Below are positions 1 to 8,546 of a stretch of 64,000 nt of DNA, in pieces. This stretch comes from Andalucia godoyi (lineage: Eukaryota > Discoba > Jakobea > Jakobida > Andaluciidae): contig VRVR01000046.1 in NCBI GenBank assembly GCA_009859145.1, forward strand, positions 124,001 to 188,000, written 5' to 3'. Position 1 is the first letter of the stretch, and the number at the start of each line of letters is the position of its first letter. The translations under genes and the position numbers were made by a program. The notes below the pieces were generated by a model. It did no database searches, was not told the DNA's origin, and saw nothing but the letters and a program-made list of their open reading frames with translations.

Positions 1-1022
1 GACACATTGCGGAAGTCGTCCACCTTGACGACCGCAGTCCGGGGCTTCGTTGCTTTTCGCACAAGTGTGTAGACCGACACCGATAAGTCAAAAGATCGTC
101 CGGACGGGTTAGGAATCGACAACGGAAAGGTCGTAAGTGCGCGTTTTCGAAAAGTCTGTTTGTTCATGCTGTCCACAATATCTTCCAACGAGGATGTGAT
201 AATCTTGACAGGCGCATCCTCGTTTTCGAGATCACATTCCAAGCTAAGGGAATCGTCGGACTCTGGCGGTTGTTTGGTCAATTTCAGCACGTGACTCCAG
301 AACTTTGCCTTTGCAAAGGACAGAGGATCTGCAACAAGAGGCAAGATGTTGACCAGGACGCCTTGGGAAAGCATGTCGCGCATCTTTTCAAGGCAGTTCC
401 GCACTCCGAAGTCGACGCATGGATTCAAGTCGTAGGTGAGTAAGAAGATTCGGCGAAAATCCCAGGTCTTTGGCAACTTTGAAAACGCCAGGGACGCAAC
501 ATAAAATGACCCCGCGAGCTTGACTTGCTCTGGTTTTCCAAAATCACACACGGTGACCAAACGGAGGGGATTTGCAGCAAGATTTTCCAGCTCTATGATC
601 CGTTCTGCAGACGGAACATCAAGATCCTGCAAGACATAGACTCCTTCCTGCTGGACATGGTTCTTGCTTCGTTGCGCTCCAAAAAACAAGACTGCCACAC
701 GATCGTTTTCAGCACTCAGTATCTTTTTCGAGTAAGTTGAGGCGACTGCCAGCAATGTTTTTTGAATCGGTGTTCGCATGGCCTTCACATCTTCCAACTC
801 CAGCAGTTTCTCCTTTTGTTCCATGGTCGCATTTGGCTCTTTTTGAAGAAGATCCATCAAGGGAGGGAACATCGGAAGACGGCAATCAATCAGAAAGACA
901 ACAGCATCGCGCGACGAAAACTCGACATCCTCCAGAAGATGCTGCTGCTCTGAATCACCACCGACCACAGTTTCAGTCCCATCGTCCCCTCCAATTGAAG
1001 AGGAATCTTCGTACCACGACAT
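1..1022 (-). CDS. XRCC6: Ku70 (XRCC6), N-terminal part, runs off the window
   Basis: This is the large Ku subunit that binds DNA ends with Ku80 in non-homologous end joining and at telomeres in the nucleus. The minus strand is open from an ATG at 1022 (MSWYEDSSS) to the window edge, about 340 codons without a stop. An acidic N-terminus is followed by the vWA-like domain (VVFLIDCRLPMF near residue 40, VLFFGAQRSKN, VYVLQDLDVPSAERIIEL). The start of the Ku core barrel follows (TFPLSIPNPSGRSFDLSVS, then VYTLVRKATKPRT). The motif order and spacing match Ku70, not Ku80. No intron is visible. The C-terminal half (rest of the barrel and any SAP domain) lies outside the window. It is head-to-head with the gene starting at 1388. 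Confidence 0.9.
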   Translation of the reverse strand, partial: MSWYEDSSSIGGDDGTETVVGGDSEQQHLLEDVEFSSRDAVVFLIDCRLPMFPPLMDLLQKEPNATMEQKEKLLELEDVKAMRTPIQKTLLAVASTYSKKILSAENDRVAVLFFGAQRSKNHVQQEGVYVLQDLDVPSAERIIELENLAANPLRLVTVCDFGKPEQVKLAGSFYVASLAFSKLPKTWDFRRIFLLTYDLNPCVDFGVRNCLEKMRDMLSQGVLVNILPLVADPLSFAKAKFWSHVLKLTKQPPESDDSLSLECDLENEDAPVKIITSSLEDIVDSMNKQTFRKRALTTFPLSIPNPSGRSFDLSVSVYTLVRKATKPRTAVVKVDDFRNV

Positions 1023-1387
1023 TCCTCGGCAATCAAAACACGTCTTCAAAACAGCACACACCACCACACACGACACCACATATACACATATGCACAGAAA
1101 CGCACAGAAGAAAATGCACAGAAAATGCACCGAGTCGGAGTACTCACGTGAGTTTTCTCAACGATTCGTGAAAAGCGGGTATTACAACTGCTCAAGATTG
1201 AGTCCTTAACGACTGTCAGCGAAGCATCAATTTCGGTTAAACTCGGTATTTCCTTTCGTTTATTATAGCATATTCTGTAATTGTTTGTCATTATTTTCAC
1301 TATTTTTGATGGCTTTTCTTTTTTCTTCTGTGTTTTTTTTTTGAATTCAAGGATTTGCGATTGTACATACTTGGGATAAATGAAGAG
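1023..1387. other. Divergent intergenic region
   Basis: This is the presumed shared promoter of Ku70 and the gene at 1388. It holds a CA-rich tract around 1058-1130 and T-rich sequence near 1318-1345. No gene or clear TATA box is seen. Confidence 0.5.
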
Positions 1388-4300
1388 ATGGAAGGCTCAC
1401 GAAGCGGGAAGAGGAAAGGTGAAGACGCAATGAAACCAGCCGTTTCGCTGTCTGATCAGTTCACGAGGATCCGAATGAAGCTTGCCGAAACTCTCAGACG
1501 AGATGTTTGGGTGGAGCATGAAATGAACAGCTTGATCGATGAGGAGCTATGCCGCCTGTGCAGCCAACTTCATATTAACGATGCCGGGCCTCGAAAGAGC
1601 AATATACATAATTCACATTCCGCTGCATACCCTGCGAAATGCACGTCGGCCTCTGCTTCGTTTGTCAGCGAAGGAGGCCTGCACGAGGCTTCTGAACAGC
1701 CCAGCTTGTTTCCAGCACGGGCGGCTGCTTCAAAAAAAAAGCTAGAGCACAAGCGTCCGCGTTACATGTGGTCAACAGCTGCGGTGGAGGTCCGATCCGA
1801 GCGTCCGCAACGAGTGCCTTATCGGACAGCTTTCGAGCACCGCATATCCGCAAAGGCCGCAAATCGAAATCATGACGGATATTCAGTTCAAACGGACGTA
1901 TTGCTGCGTGCGTCGACATCGGTGAAACAGCAGGAGAATGATCATGGAGCGCAGAAACAACCGGCCGTCCCGTTTTTGGACAAATTGCTCGAGTGCCTCG
2001 AGAGCAGCTCTGAGATTCTGTCTGAGATTCAACCCGACGTGCGTATGGTTGGGGATTCTGATCGCGATTTACTGACGAGATTGGCGGGAATGATTCGAAC
2101 AAAAGCGGAAGGTCTGCGGCCACGAGCCCATTCTATGCCAGTGTATCCCCCTGAACGGTCGATGCGCCAGACGCCCTCTTCATCCGAGGAACGTATGAAG
2201 TGCATGTCTGAGACGCAAATTGACGCGTCCGAAATGGAGGAACCAGCGAGCTGCGAACACCCTGCAGATTGCGAGGCGCGAGTGGAATTGTTGGAATGCG
2301 AAGGGCCGGGGGAGCAGTACGCATCATTTGAGATGTCAGCTCGCGATTCGTCGGATGTGGAAGATTCTCTGAGTCATAGTGGAGATGGCGCAGTGAACTC
2401 GAAATCGGATGGTAGCACTTTGCAGGAATTCGCATGTGGCGGCACGACGCACGATGAGAAAACCTACGATTCTTCCAAGTTCCGATTTTCTAGGAAGGAG
2501 TCGCAGCCAGGAATTGATGAAGGAAGTGAGAATTCCGTGCATTTTTTTTTCAGCCCAGGTGATCCCACGGAAATCGAAGCATCGGAATCAGATGGGAACA
2601 GCGAAATTGGAAAAACTGAGACAATCAGGTCTTCCTCGACGCCCGAGTCGGACGACAGCGGCAAACATACGAACTCCCAAGAACGACCGCTGAACGACGA
2701 GCCCATTGAAGCGGATTGTAGGAGCGTAGCAGAGACGGACAGTGCAGCCGGCGCAGGCTCCGCGAAAGATACACAACAATGCCGCGAAAGCAGTGAAGGA
2801 GATCAAGATCACGATGATGCTGCTGCTGCAGCAGCAGAAGGTGGTGATGACGATGAAGATGGAGATGAAGAACTTGGTAGGGTTGATCATTCTCCTCCAG
2901 ATCCACTGGAGCATATTTCGACATTGTCGAGTGCAGAAGAGCACAGTCTCACTGCAGAACCTGGGATTTATGCACCAATGGAAATGAGAATAGACGGAAG
3001 TGATTCACTGCTTGTTGAAACATTTTTCACGATTGAGCAACTGGCTTCAGTGGACCTTGAAACGCTCAGCGAGTACTCGGAGAGCGACCCGCGGGCTCCG
3101 GACTCGGCTGTATCAAGAATTGAGAGTTTGTGCCTGGATTCTGTTGGACTGTCAATGGGAGTGGAGAACGTCGACTATCACACTGCCTCGGAGCCGTTTG
3201 CGGAGTACCAGGCATCACCAATGGATCATCGGGACCGCAATCTATTTGATATCCCCGATGAATATGCAAAGAAGGACGGCGCGCTGTCCGAGGCCGCAGA
3301 TCTTGATGCGTTCGAAATATGCAGCCAGGGATGCTCCGCAATGAACCTCGTCGACGCAGCATCCGTAGAGTGCCAGACTGAAGCTTCTAATGAGTTGCAT
3401 TTGCAAGTTATTGAAACACAAGAGTCATCTCTGCAGACCGACGGTCCGGATCTCGAGCAACCGACACCGCCGGATGCGTTTGTGGATGCGTGCTCGCAGT
3501 ATGACACCCTTTTCACTGTTGCCGGAAAGGACGAAGAAATGCAAACTGAGCTGCCCGGTCCACGTGTTTCCGAGAATATCGCAGTCATGACGCATTTTGG
3601 AGAACTCGAGACGCTGGAAGCTGCCGTCCAAACAGGTGAAACCGGAGGACGGACAGGTGCTGCAGATGATGGAGGTCGAGAGTTTGCTCCCACGCCGTGC
3701 GAGCAGAGCGGTGACGATTTGATGGAGGAGGACTGTGCGCCGCCTTGTGCTGACCAGTCGGCGGTCGAAGTCGTGGTCGGCGTGCCGCAGCCTTCTCCTT
3801 GTCCTCCTCCCGTCGTCCTGCTGGAAGCCTCTGCGTCTTTGTCTTCCGCTACTTGTTCTTTTTTCCGTGCAGCGGACAACGTGGCTGAACGAGAATCATC
3901 GGCAACAAGCGACTCTGCCATGCACGGAGGAAAATCGATCGTGCTCGCATCTTTTGTCACACCAAATCCGTGTGATCGAGAATTGGCTGAGGGCGAGAGG
4001 CTGTCTGCCACGCATTCTCCGCGGAATCGTCCTTTAACCTGTTCTTCGTCTTCTCCAGGTCGAAAGAGTCCAGCTAGTCAGGATGAGTTTTTTGTTTATG
4101 GAGGGTCGAATCACGGGCGCAAGTTTCCGTCTCCGAGAAGACGATCGGCAATTGCAGAAAGCGCCCGCCTGTCCCCGAACGTTGAGTCTGCCAGAAGGTT
4201 TTCTCCTCAGCGCTGGCACTCGATTCGGGGAGACGCATCGTTCGCACGCCGAACTTCATCGCCTCCGCGTTCTGCTGCATCTCCGACGCGGACGCCTGAC

Positions 4301-5029
4301 TCGTCCCATTCTGCTCCTCAGCTACTAGTCAATCGGTCGGGCTTTTCAATCAGTTCCGAGGAACAGAGGTTCCAGCTTAGAAGACTAGAGTCTTTTATGG
4401 ACGAAGACGTTGGAAGCCACAAGGTGAATCCTGTGAACCGGCTCGTGCTGACCGTTGGACGAGAGAAGAAATCTGCGTCGCTACCGCAGAGGAGCTCCTC
4501 AGCGAGCACACCGCCATTGGAAGGAAGAAAGTCGGAGGAAAATGAGCAGCCGTATTTTCTCTGCGGTAGTGCTCTGGACCGGTCAAAGTTGCTGGTGCAT
4601 CTTTGGTTGAAACGCGTCCAAGACGGTCATTTTGTGGCTCACATCTCTTCTGAAATACATTCGTTTCGGAGGGTTAAGACACTGTCTTGGTTTTCGTTCA
4701 CGCTGGACAATCTCATGGTGCGGTTGTGGGAACGTTCTTCCCGATCCTTGTCTGGTTTGCTGGACTTGGGGACGGCAATGGGCTGTGGTCCGTCTGTGTG
4801 GGTCATGATGTACGAGACTTTGCTGCAGAAGATCGGCCGAACTCTCGTTTCGTCAGTTGACCTTGCGTGGTATGATCTGCTGGCTGCTGCCGCACACTAC
4901 GAGAATTCTTCTCCTGCAGCTTGTCATTTCGTCCAATTTTTGCTTTCGGAAGATTCTTCGACGAACATTGCAGAGTTCTACGAATTTATGTACAAAAGGA
5001 TATCCGTGGGCTGTCGCAGAGATTTGTAA
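1388..5029 (+). CDS. Large acidic/Ser-rich protein of unknown function
   Basis: This 1213-residue single-exon frame begins at the first in-frame ATG (MEGSRSGKRKGEDAMK). I do not recognise it. Residues about 1-1050 look disordered: Ser/Glu/Asp-rich stretches, an Ala run followed by an acidic run near residues 477-495, and a Ser/Arg/Pro-rich region (many SPxR-like motifs) near 890-1000. The last roughly 150 residues look folded and helical (LVHLWLKRVQDGHF, FSFTLDNLMVRLWERSS, LDLGTAMGCGPSVWVMMYE). They are Trp- and Leu-rich and are probably the functional domain. The stop lies 33 bp from the convergent HUS1 stop. The long intact frame and conventional composition support a real protein, but no role can be assigned. 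Confidence 0.85.
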   Translation: MEGSRSGKRKGEDAMKPAVSLSDQFTRIRMKLAETLRRDVWVEHEMNSLIDEELCRLCSQLHINDAGPRKSNIHNSHSAAYPAKCTSASASFVSEGGLHEASEQPSLFPARAAASKKKLEHKRPRYMWSTAAVEVRSERPQRVPYRTAFEHRISAKAANRNHDGYSVQTDVLLRASTSVKQQENDHGAQKQPAVPFLDKLLECLESSSEILSEIQPDVRMVGDSDRDLLTRLAGMIRTKAEGLRPRAHSMPVYPPERSMRQTPSSSEERMKCMSETQIDASEMEEPASCEHPADCEARVELLECEGPGEQYASFEMSARDSSDVEDSLSHSGDGAVNSKSDGSTLQEFACGGTTHDEKTYDSSKFRFSRKESQPGIDEGSENSVHFFFSPGDPTEIEASESDGNSEIGKTETIRSSSTPESDDSGKHTNSQERPLNDEPIEADCRSVAETDSAAGAGSAKDTQQCRESSEGDQDHDDAAAAAAEGGDDDEDGDEELGRVDHSPPDPLEHISTLSSAEEHSLTAEPGIYAPMEMRIDGSDSLLVETFFTIEQLASVDLETLSEYSESDPRAPDSAVSRIESLCLDSVGLSMGVENVDYHTASEPFAEYQASPMDHRDRNLFDIPDEYAKKDGALSEAADLDAFEICSQGCSAMNLVDAASVECQTEASNELHLQVIETQESSLQTDGPDLEQPTPPDAFVDACSQYDTLFTVAGKDEEMQTELPGPRVSENIAVMTHFGELETLEAAVQTGETGGRTGAADDGGREFAPTPCEQSGDDLMEEDCAPPCADQSAVEVVVGVPQPSPCPPPVVLLEASASLSSATCSFFRAADNVAERESSATSDSAMHGGKSIVLASFVTPNPCDRELAEGERLSATHSPRNRPLTCSSSSPGRKSPASQDEFFVYGGSNHGRKFPSPRRRSAIAESARLSPNVESARRFSPQRWHSIRGDASFARRTSSPPRSAASPTRTPDSSHSAPQLLVNRSGFSISSEEQRFQLRRLESFMDEDVGSHKVNPVNRLVLTVGREKKSASLPQRSSSASTPPLEGRKSEENEQPYFLCGSALDRSKLLVHLWLKRVQDGHFVAHISSEIHSFRRVKTLSWFSFTLDNLMVRLWERSSRSLSGLLDLGTAMGCGPSVWVMMYETLLQKIGRTLVSSVDLAWYDLLAAAAHYENSSPAACHFVQFLLSEDSSTNIAEFYEFMYKRISVGCRRDL

Positions 5030-5062
5030 TAGCAGTAAACGGATCCAAGAGCCGGCTGAGTA

Positions 5063-5911
5063 CTATGCTGAATGCACAGGAACGAAGAAACTCAAGAACA
5101 GCTCTTCGTCTGCCAGCAAAGCGTGGATGACAATTACACGGTCTGGAATGAACGACGCAACGCATCTGGAAGGCTGAAGATTGTGTGCGAACAACGGTCG
5201 AGCTAGCTTCTTCGCATCAACCCAAACAGAGATCGGCTCGGCCCCGCGAGAGGTCTGTGACTGCGACGGTCGTCCAGTCGAAGAAATATTCTCGAGATTT
5301 CGAAAGACAGTTCCAAGGGTCATTGTGTCAGTCTGAACGGAAATGGAAAACTCGCCATGGAAGCTTGCGGAAAGACTGAACTGCGTCGCATTGGATTTCA
5401 AACGATCAACAATTGCCTTCAGATCACGGAGAGCAGGCAGGGTGATTTGAACAGCAGGATGGGGCAACACGGGCTCTACCAAGGAAGCAGCCTCGGCATG
5501 ACCCAGCACTCGAATCGGTATGTCATGATTGACCTTGACGGCAGCCAGCGTTTGGGGAATGAGAATAACAGACAGACATGCAGTGTTTCCCTTCTTAACA
5601 AGCCGCAGTTCGCATTCAATTTCGGCCGCAGAAGCATGCGACACAGAAGAAGATCTCAGCGCCTTCGACAGAGAAGACAGGTCCACTTCTAGAACAATGG
5701 AATCCGTCGCAGAAGCCAACTTCAGGTTGTGAAAGATCTTTGACGTTGCTCCTTCGAACCACACTTGGGAAGAGTCCAAGATATCCGACCGGATGATGAT
5801 CTGTGTGGTGTCCTGCGCAAGTTTCAGAAATGCAAACTTTGAAGACTTTTCTAAAACCTGCACGATCTTGAGAAAAGAAGAAGGAGAATTCAGTCGGCCG
5901 CGAAATTTCAT
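5063..5911 (-). CDS. HUS1: HUS1 checkpoint clamp subunit
   Basis: HUS1 is one of three subunits of the nuclear 9-1-1 (RAD9-RAD1-HUS1) sliding clamp, which is loaded at damaged DNA to activate ATR signalling. The frame is 282 residues, the usual family length. It starts MKFRGRLNSPSS, which resembles the MKFR(G/A)K start typical of the family. A PCNA-like two-lobe pattern follows: FLKIVQVLEKSSKFAFLKLA, then the linker region around VSHASAAEIECELRLVKKG, then the second lobe with VQITLPALRDLKAIVDRLK. The ATG at 5911 is the only sensible start. The gene is convergent with the unknown gene upstream on the map and has no introns. Confidence 0.88.
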   Translation of the reverse strand: MKFRGRLNSPSSFLKIVQVLEKSSKFAFLKLAQDTTQIIIRSDILDSSQVWFEGATSKIFHNLKLASATDSIVLEVDLSSLSKALRSSSVSHASAAEIECELRLVKKGNTACLSVILIPQTLAAVKVNHDIPIRVLGHAEAASLVEPVLPHPAVQITLPALRDLKAIVDRLKSNATQFSLSASFHGEFSISVQTDTMTLGTVFRNLENISSTGRPSQSQTSRGAEPISVWVDAKKLARPLFAHNLQPSRCVASFIPDRVIVIHALLADEELFLSFFVPVHSA

Positions 5912-6280
5912 TATGTTTTTCTTTTTCTTTTTTGCTCTCCTTCCTGAATCCTCAGTTGTTTGTGACTGCGAAACAAGAAACGAAGGCCCCAGTGGAAAGG
6001 TTAAGGATTAAGATCTTTTATTAACTATTTATTTTATTACTATTTTCTATTTTCTTTTGGCTTCTTTTGTTTGTGTCTCTTTCTCGTGAATGCTTTTCAT
6101 TTTTCCCGCAACTTGGCGAAACTGGGCGCGTCAAAATGGCATCAAGTGCTTGGGGGCGTGTTTGATCCGAAAAGAAGAGAACTGAAGTATACAGCAGCTG
6201 CGCGATTGATCAAGGAAAACCGGGAAGAGTAAACATCTTTATTGTGATGATGAAAGCGCCTCTCAACGGTCTGGAAAGTG
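5912..6280. other. HUS1 promoter / ARP8 3' flank
   Basis: This is an AT- and T-rich spacer between the HUS1 start and the ARP8 stop. It carries a perfect E2F-type octamer (separate entry) and a second GGCG-containing stretch just beside it at about 6114-6130. No gene is seen. Confidence 0.5.
6102..6109 (+). promoter_or_regulatory. Candidate E2F/DP site upstream of HUS1
   Basis: The octamer TTTCCCGC fits the E2F consensus TTTSSCGC and lies about 190 bp upstream of the HUS1 ATG. It is followed by GGCGAAA-like and GGGCGCG sequence. S-phase checkpoint genes are classical E2F targets. A match this short is expected several times per 64 kb by chance, so this is only suggestive. Confidence 0.25.
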
Positions 6281-7912
6281 TCAGAAGGAAAATGGAGACT
6301 TCTCTCGCAGATATCGGATGCCGCCTGTTTCCCATTCTGCCTTGGAGATCCATAATCTGTGATCACGATCCAGCTGACCCGACGCGTACGAGGCGCCTTT
6401 CCAAGAAGCATTCTGGGGCGACATCCCTTCTGGAAGGGAAATAACGTCTAGTTTGGACCGGTCGGAAATCAACGGAGTTAAACCTGGGATTTGAGATGTT
6501 CCACCAATGATGAGCAAGCTGAGGTCAACTGCAACACTCTTCTTACCAGACTGAAACAGCTCGACGGCTCGGGCAGCACACTCGCGGATTGCTTCAATGA
6601 TCCCCGTTTCTCTTGTTCGAAAGTACCGTGGTCGGAAAGGAGCCGAGGTTTCGTAAGCAAACGGCTCATCATATAGATCTTCGGGCAGATAGGGCTCAAG
6701 ATACACATTGTCTCTCTCATTCACAATGTCATCCTGGGGACGTGACGAGACTAGCTGCAAGCCACCGCGTTCATCAAAGATAAATGGGTAAATCAGGCCC
6801 ATTGCGGGTAACAAAAGAACATCGCCACAATCTGCACGATGCGTCCTATGGTTGATTGGATCTGTAAATGTGACCGATTTGAAAGTCTCGTGACCAGGAG
6901 TCGCGTGCACATAAGTTTCCAAAAGTTCATAAAAGATATCTCGATCCAGCTGCCGCGACTCCACGTCGCACAATGGATACGGGAATCCCCCAAGAGTCTT
7001 GAATATGTAATGCAACGTCTCCGCTATATCGAACCCTCCGTACGGAAGAACCAACCGAGATGGGGGATACACATAACCGTCCACGACGGAGGCCAGGGTC
7101 GTCACTGCATCGCCAATGTTCACGACAATTCCGGAACCAACTCCAGTGCCAAACAGAGCGCAGGCGGCTTGCGAATGAACATACACGTCGCCAAACTGGA
7201 AAGGATAAGAGAAGAGCATGTTCACCAGGTCCCGGATCTCGGTTCGAGAAAAAGAATCCGGAACTGCCACAAACGCGGAAGAAGAGCTCAGCATCTTGGA
7301 TTGATCAGGATAGTTTTCTCGTAATGAATGAATCCAAATGTCAGACATTGCAGACACATTCGCGAGGCGGCCTCTCACAACTGGAAAAACAACGCTCCAG
7401 TCGCTGTGCTCCTCTACAGGGATGTTCAATGCCTTTTCAGCAATCAGAAACTTTAAAGAACTTGCGATTTCGGGCAATGTCGGGGGAATGGAAGGAGCGC
7501 TCGATACCCATTTGGGAGCACGCAAGTGCACGGCTGGGTTCGCGATTTTTCTCATTTCCTTCAGAACAGTTCTGTAGAGGGAAGACACATGAGACCACCT
7601 GTCCGTGGACGCCGCAGAAGATGGAGTGGAAAGAACAGCAGCAGCAGATGCGGGATGAGCCATGTTTGCATCGCCATCGCTGTCGAGAGAATGCTCAAGA
7701 TCAGAGGAAATGCCCTTATTCTTCTTGTTGTACTTTCGATAAGCAACGCAGTGCGGAATCGAGTGCGGCTCTGAATCTGTCGACAATGAAAATCGAAGGT
7801 AGCATGATCCAAAATCAAAGACGAATATCGGTCGAGAAGGCGAGACTGGCCCAGGGCCCGGGGGCATCGTTGACGACGCCACAGCAGACGAGCTCAGACC
7901 GGGATCCGACAT
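6281..7912 (-). CDS. ARP8: Actin-related protein ARP8 (INO80 complex)
   Basis: ARP8 is a nuclear actin-related protein of the INO80 chromatin remodeller that helps bind nucleosomes. The frame is 543 residues from an ATG giving MSDPGLSSSAV; longer upstream reading would need a non-ATG start. The actin fold opens with PIFVFDFGSCYLRFSLS. The phosphate-2-like segment is IVVNIGDAVTTLASVVDGYV, followed by LPYGGFDIAETLHYIFK. The block from about GGFPYPLCDVESRQLD to VLLLPAMGLIYPFIFD matches the ARP8-specific arrangement rather than conventional actin. The C-terminal actin part includes VDLSLLIIGGTSQIPGL. The phosphate loops are degenerate, as is usual in ARP8. Confidence 0.82.
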   Translation of the reverse strand: MSDPGLSSSAVASSTMPPGPGPVSPSRPIFVFDFGSCYLRFSLSTDSEPHSIPHCVAYRKYNKKNKGISSDLEHSLDSDGDANMAHPASAAAVLSTPSSAASTDRWSHVSSLYRTVLKEMRKIANPAVHLRAPKWVSSAPSIPPTLPEIASSLKFLIAEKALNIPVEEHSDWSVVFPVVRGRLANVSAMSDIWIHSLRENYPDQSKMLSSSSAFVAVPDSFSRTEIRDLVNMLFSYPFQFGDVYVHSQAACALFGTGVGSGIVVNIGDAVTTLASVVDGYVYPPSRLVLPYGGFDIAETLHYIFKTLGGFPYPLCDVESRQLDRDIFYELLETYVHATPGHETFKSVTFTDPINHRTHRADCGDVLLLPAMGLIYPFIFDERGGLQLVSSRPQDDIVNERDNVYLEPYLPEDLYDEPFAYETSAPFRPRYFRTRETGIIEAIRECAARAVELFQSGKKSVAVDLSLLIIGGTSQIPGLTPLISDRSKLDVISLPEGMSPQNASWKGASYASGQLDRDHRLWISKAEWETGGIRYLREKSPFSF

Positions 7913-8546
7913 TGCACATGTACAGCAAACAAAACCCAGAGGGAAAAGGCGGGAGGGGGAAAAAACAACTAGTCTCAAGACAATGCGCCTGCAAAACTAA
8001 GCCTCCTCCTGTCGGAACCTGGATGCAGCAAAATAACACACAACCAACCGAGCTCACTATGTCCAAAGCACTGAAGCAAAACGAAACGCGTTGGCGACGG
8101 GTGCACACGCTCCCTGCACGAAAAAGACCTCAAGTGCAGAAGGCAGACGATTTCTTACCCCTTTCATGTCTTTTTATTATTTTCTGTTTTGTTTTTTGTG
8201 TTTTTTTTACGGTTTAATCGAGCACTCGAGCAGCACCTTTCATCAAGGACAAAACGTCTCATGGCTCCAAAGAGGGATCTTCCCGACAAACTCAAACCGG
8301 CTACGCCCGAAGATACCGAGAACCAAGAAGCCCGTTGCTCTCCTCTCGTCGGAGGCGGAGAGCAAGAAGAAGCGATGACCCTTTGATGCAGAGCAATCTG
8401 CATGGAAGAGGTGGTGCTCGCCCCAGATTGGATCTGTCGTCGGTGATACAGCTTGGCCCGATGATCAATAATGATTTTCATGTTTTGGCGAGCGGTTATC
8501 TACTGTTGATGCGCCGCGGTGGCAGCTTGGAAGTTGGGGGAACCGT
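7913..8546. other. ARP8 promoter / eIF2B-epsilon 3' flank
   Basis: The region is 634 bp without a supportable gene. The long open frame on the plus strand that enters it from inside ARP8 is an antisense shadow. A T-rich tract lies at about 8166-8215. Confidence 0.5.

Noticed and set aside
3226-4011. 261-codon minus-strand open frame
   Set aside because: Antisense shadow of the 1213-aa gene; composition is the reverse-complement of its Ser/Glu codons.
7060-8217. 385-codon plus-strand open frame
   Set aside because: It lies antisense to ARP8, is Arg/Gln-rich without domains, and mirrors the codon pattern of the real gene.
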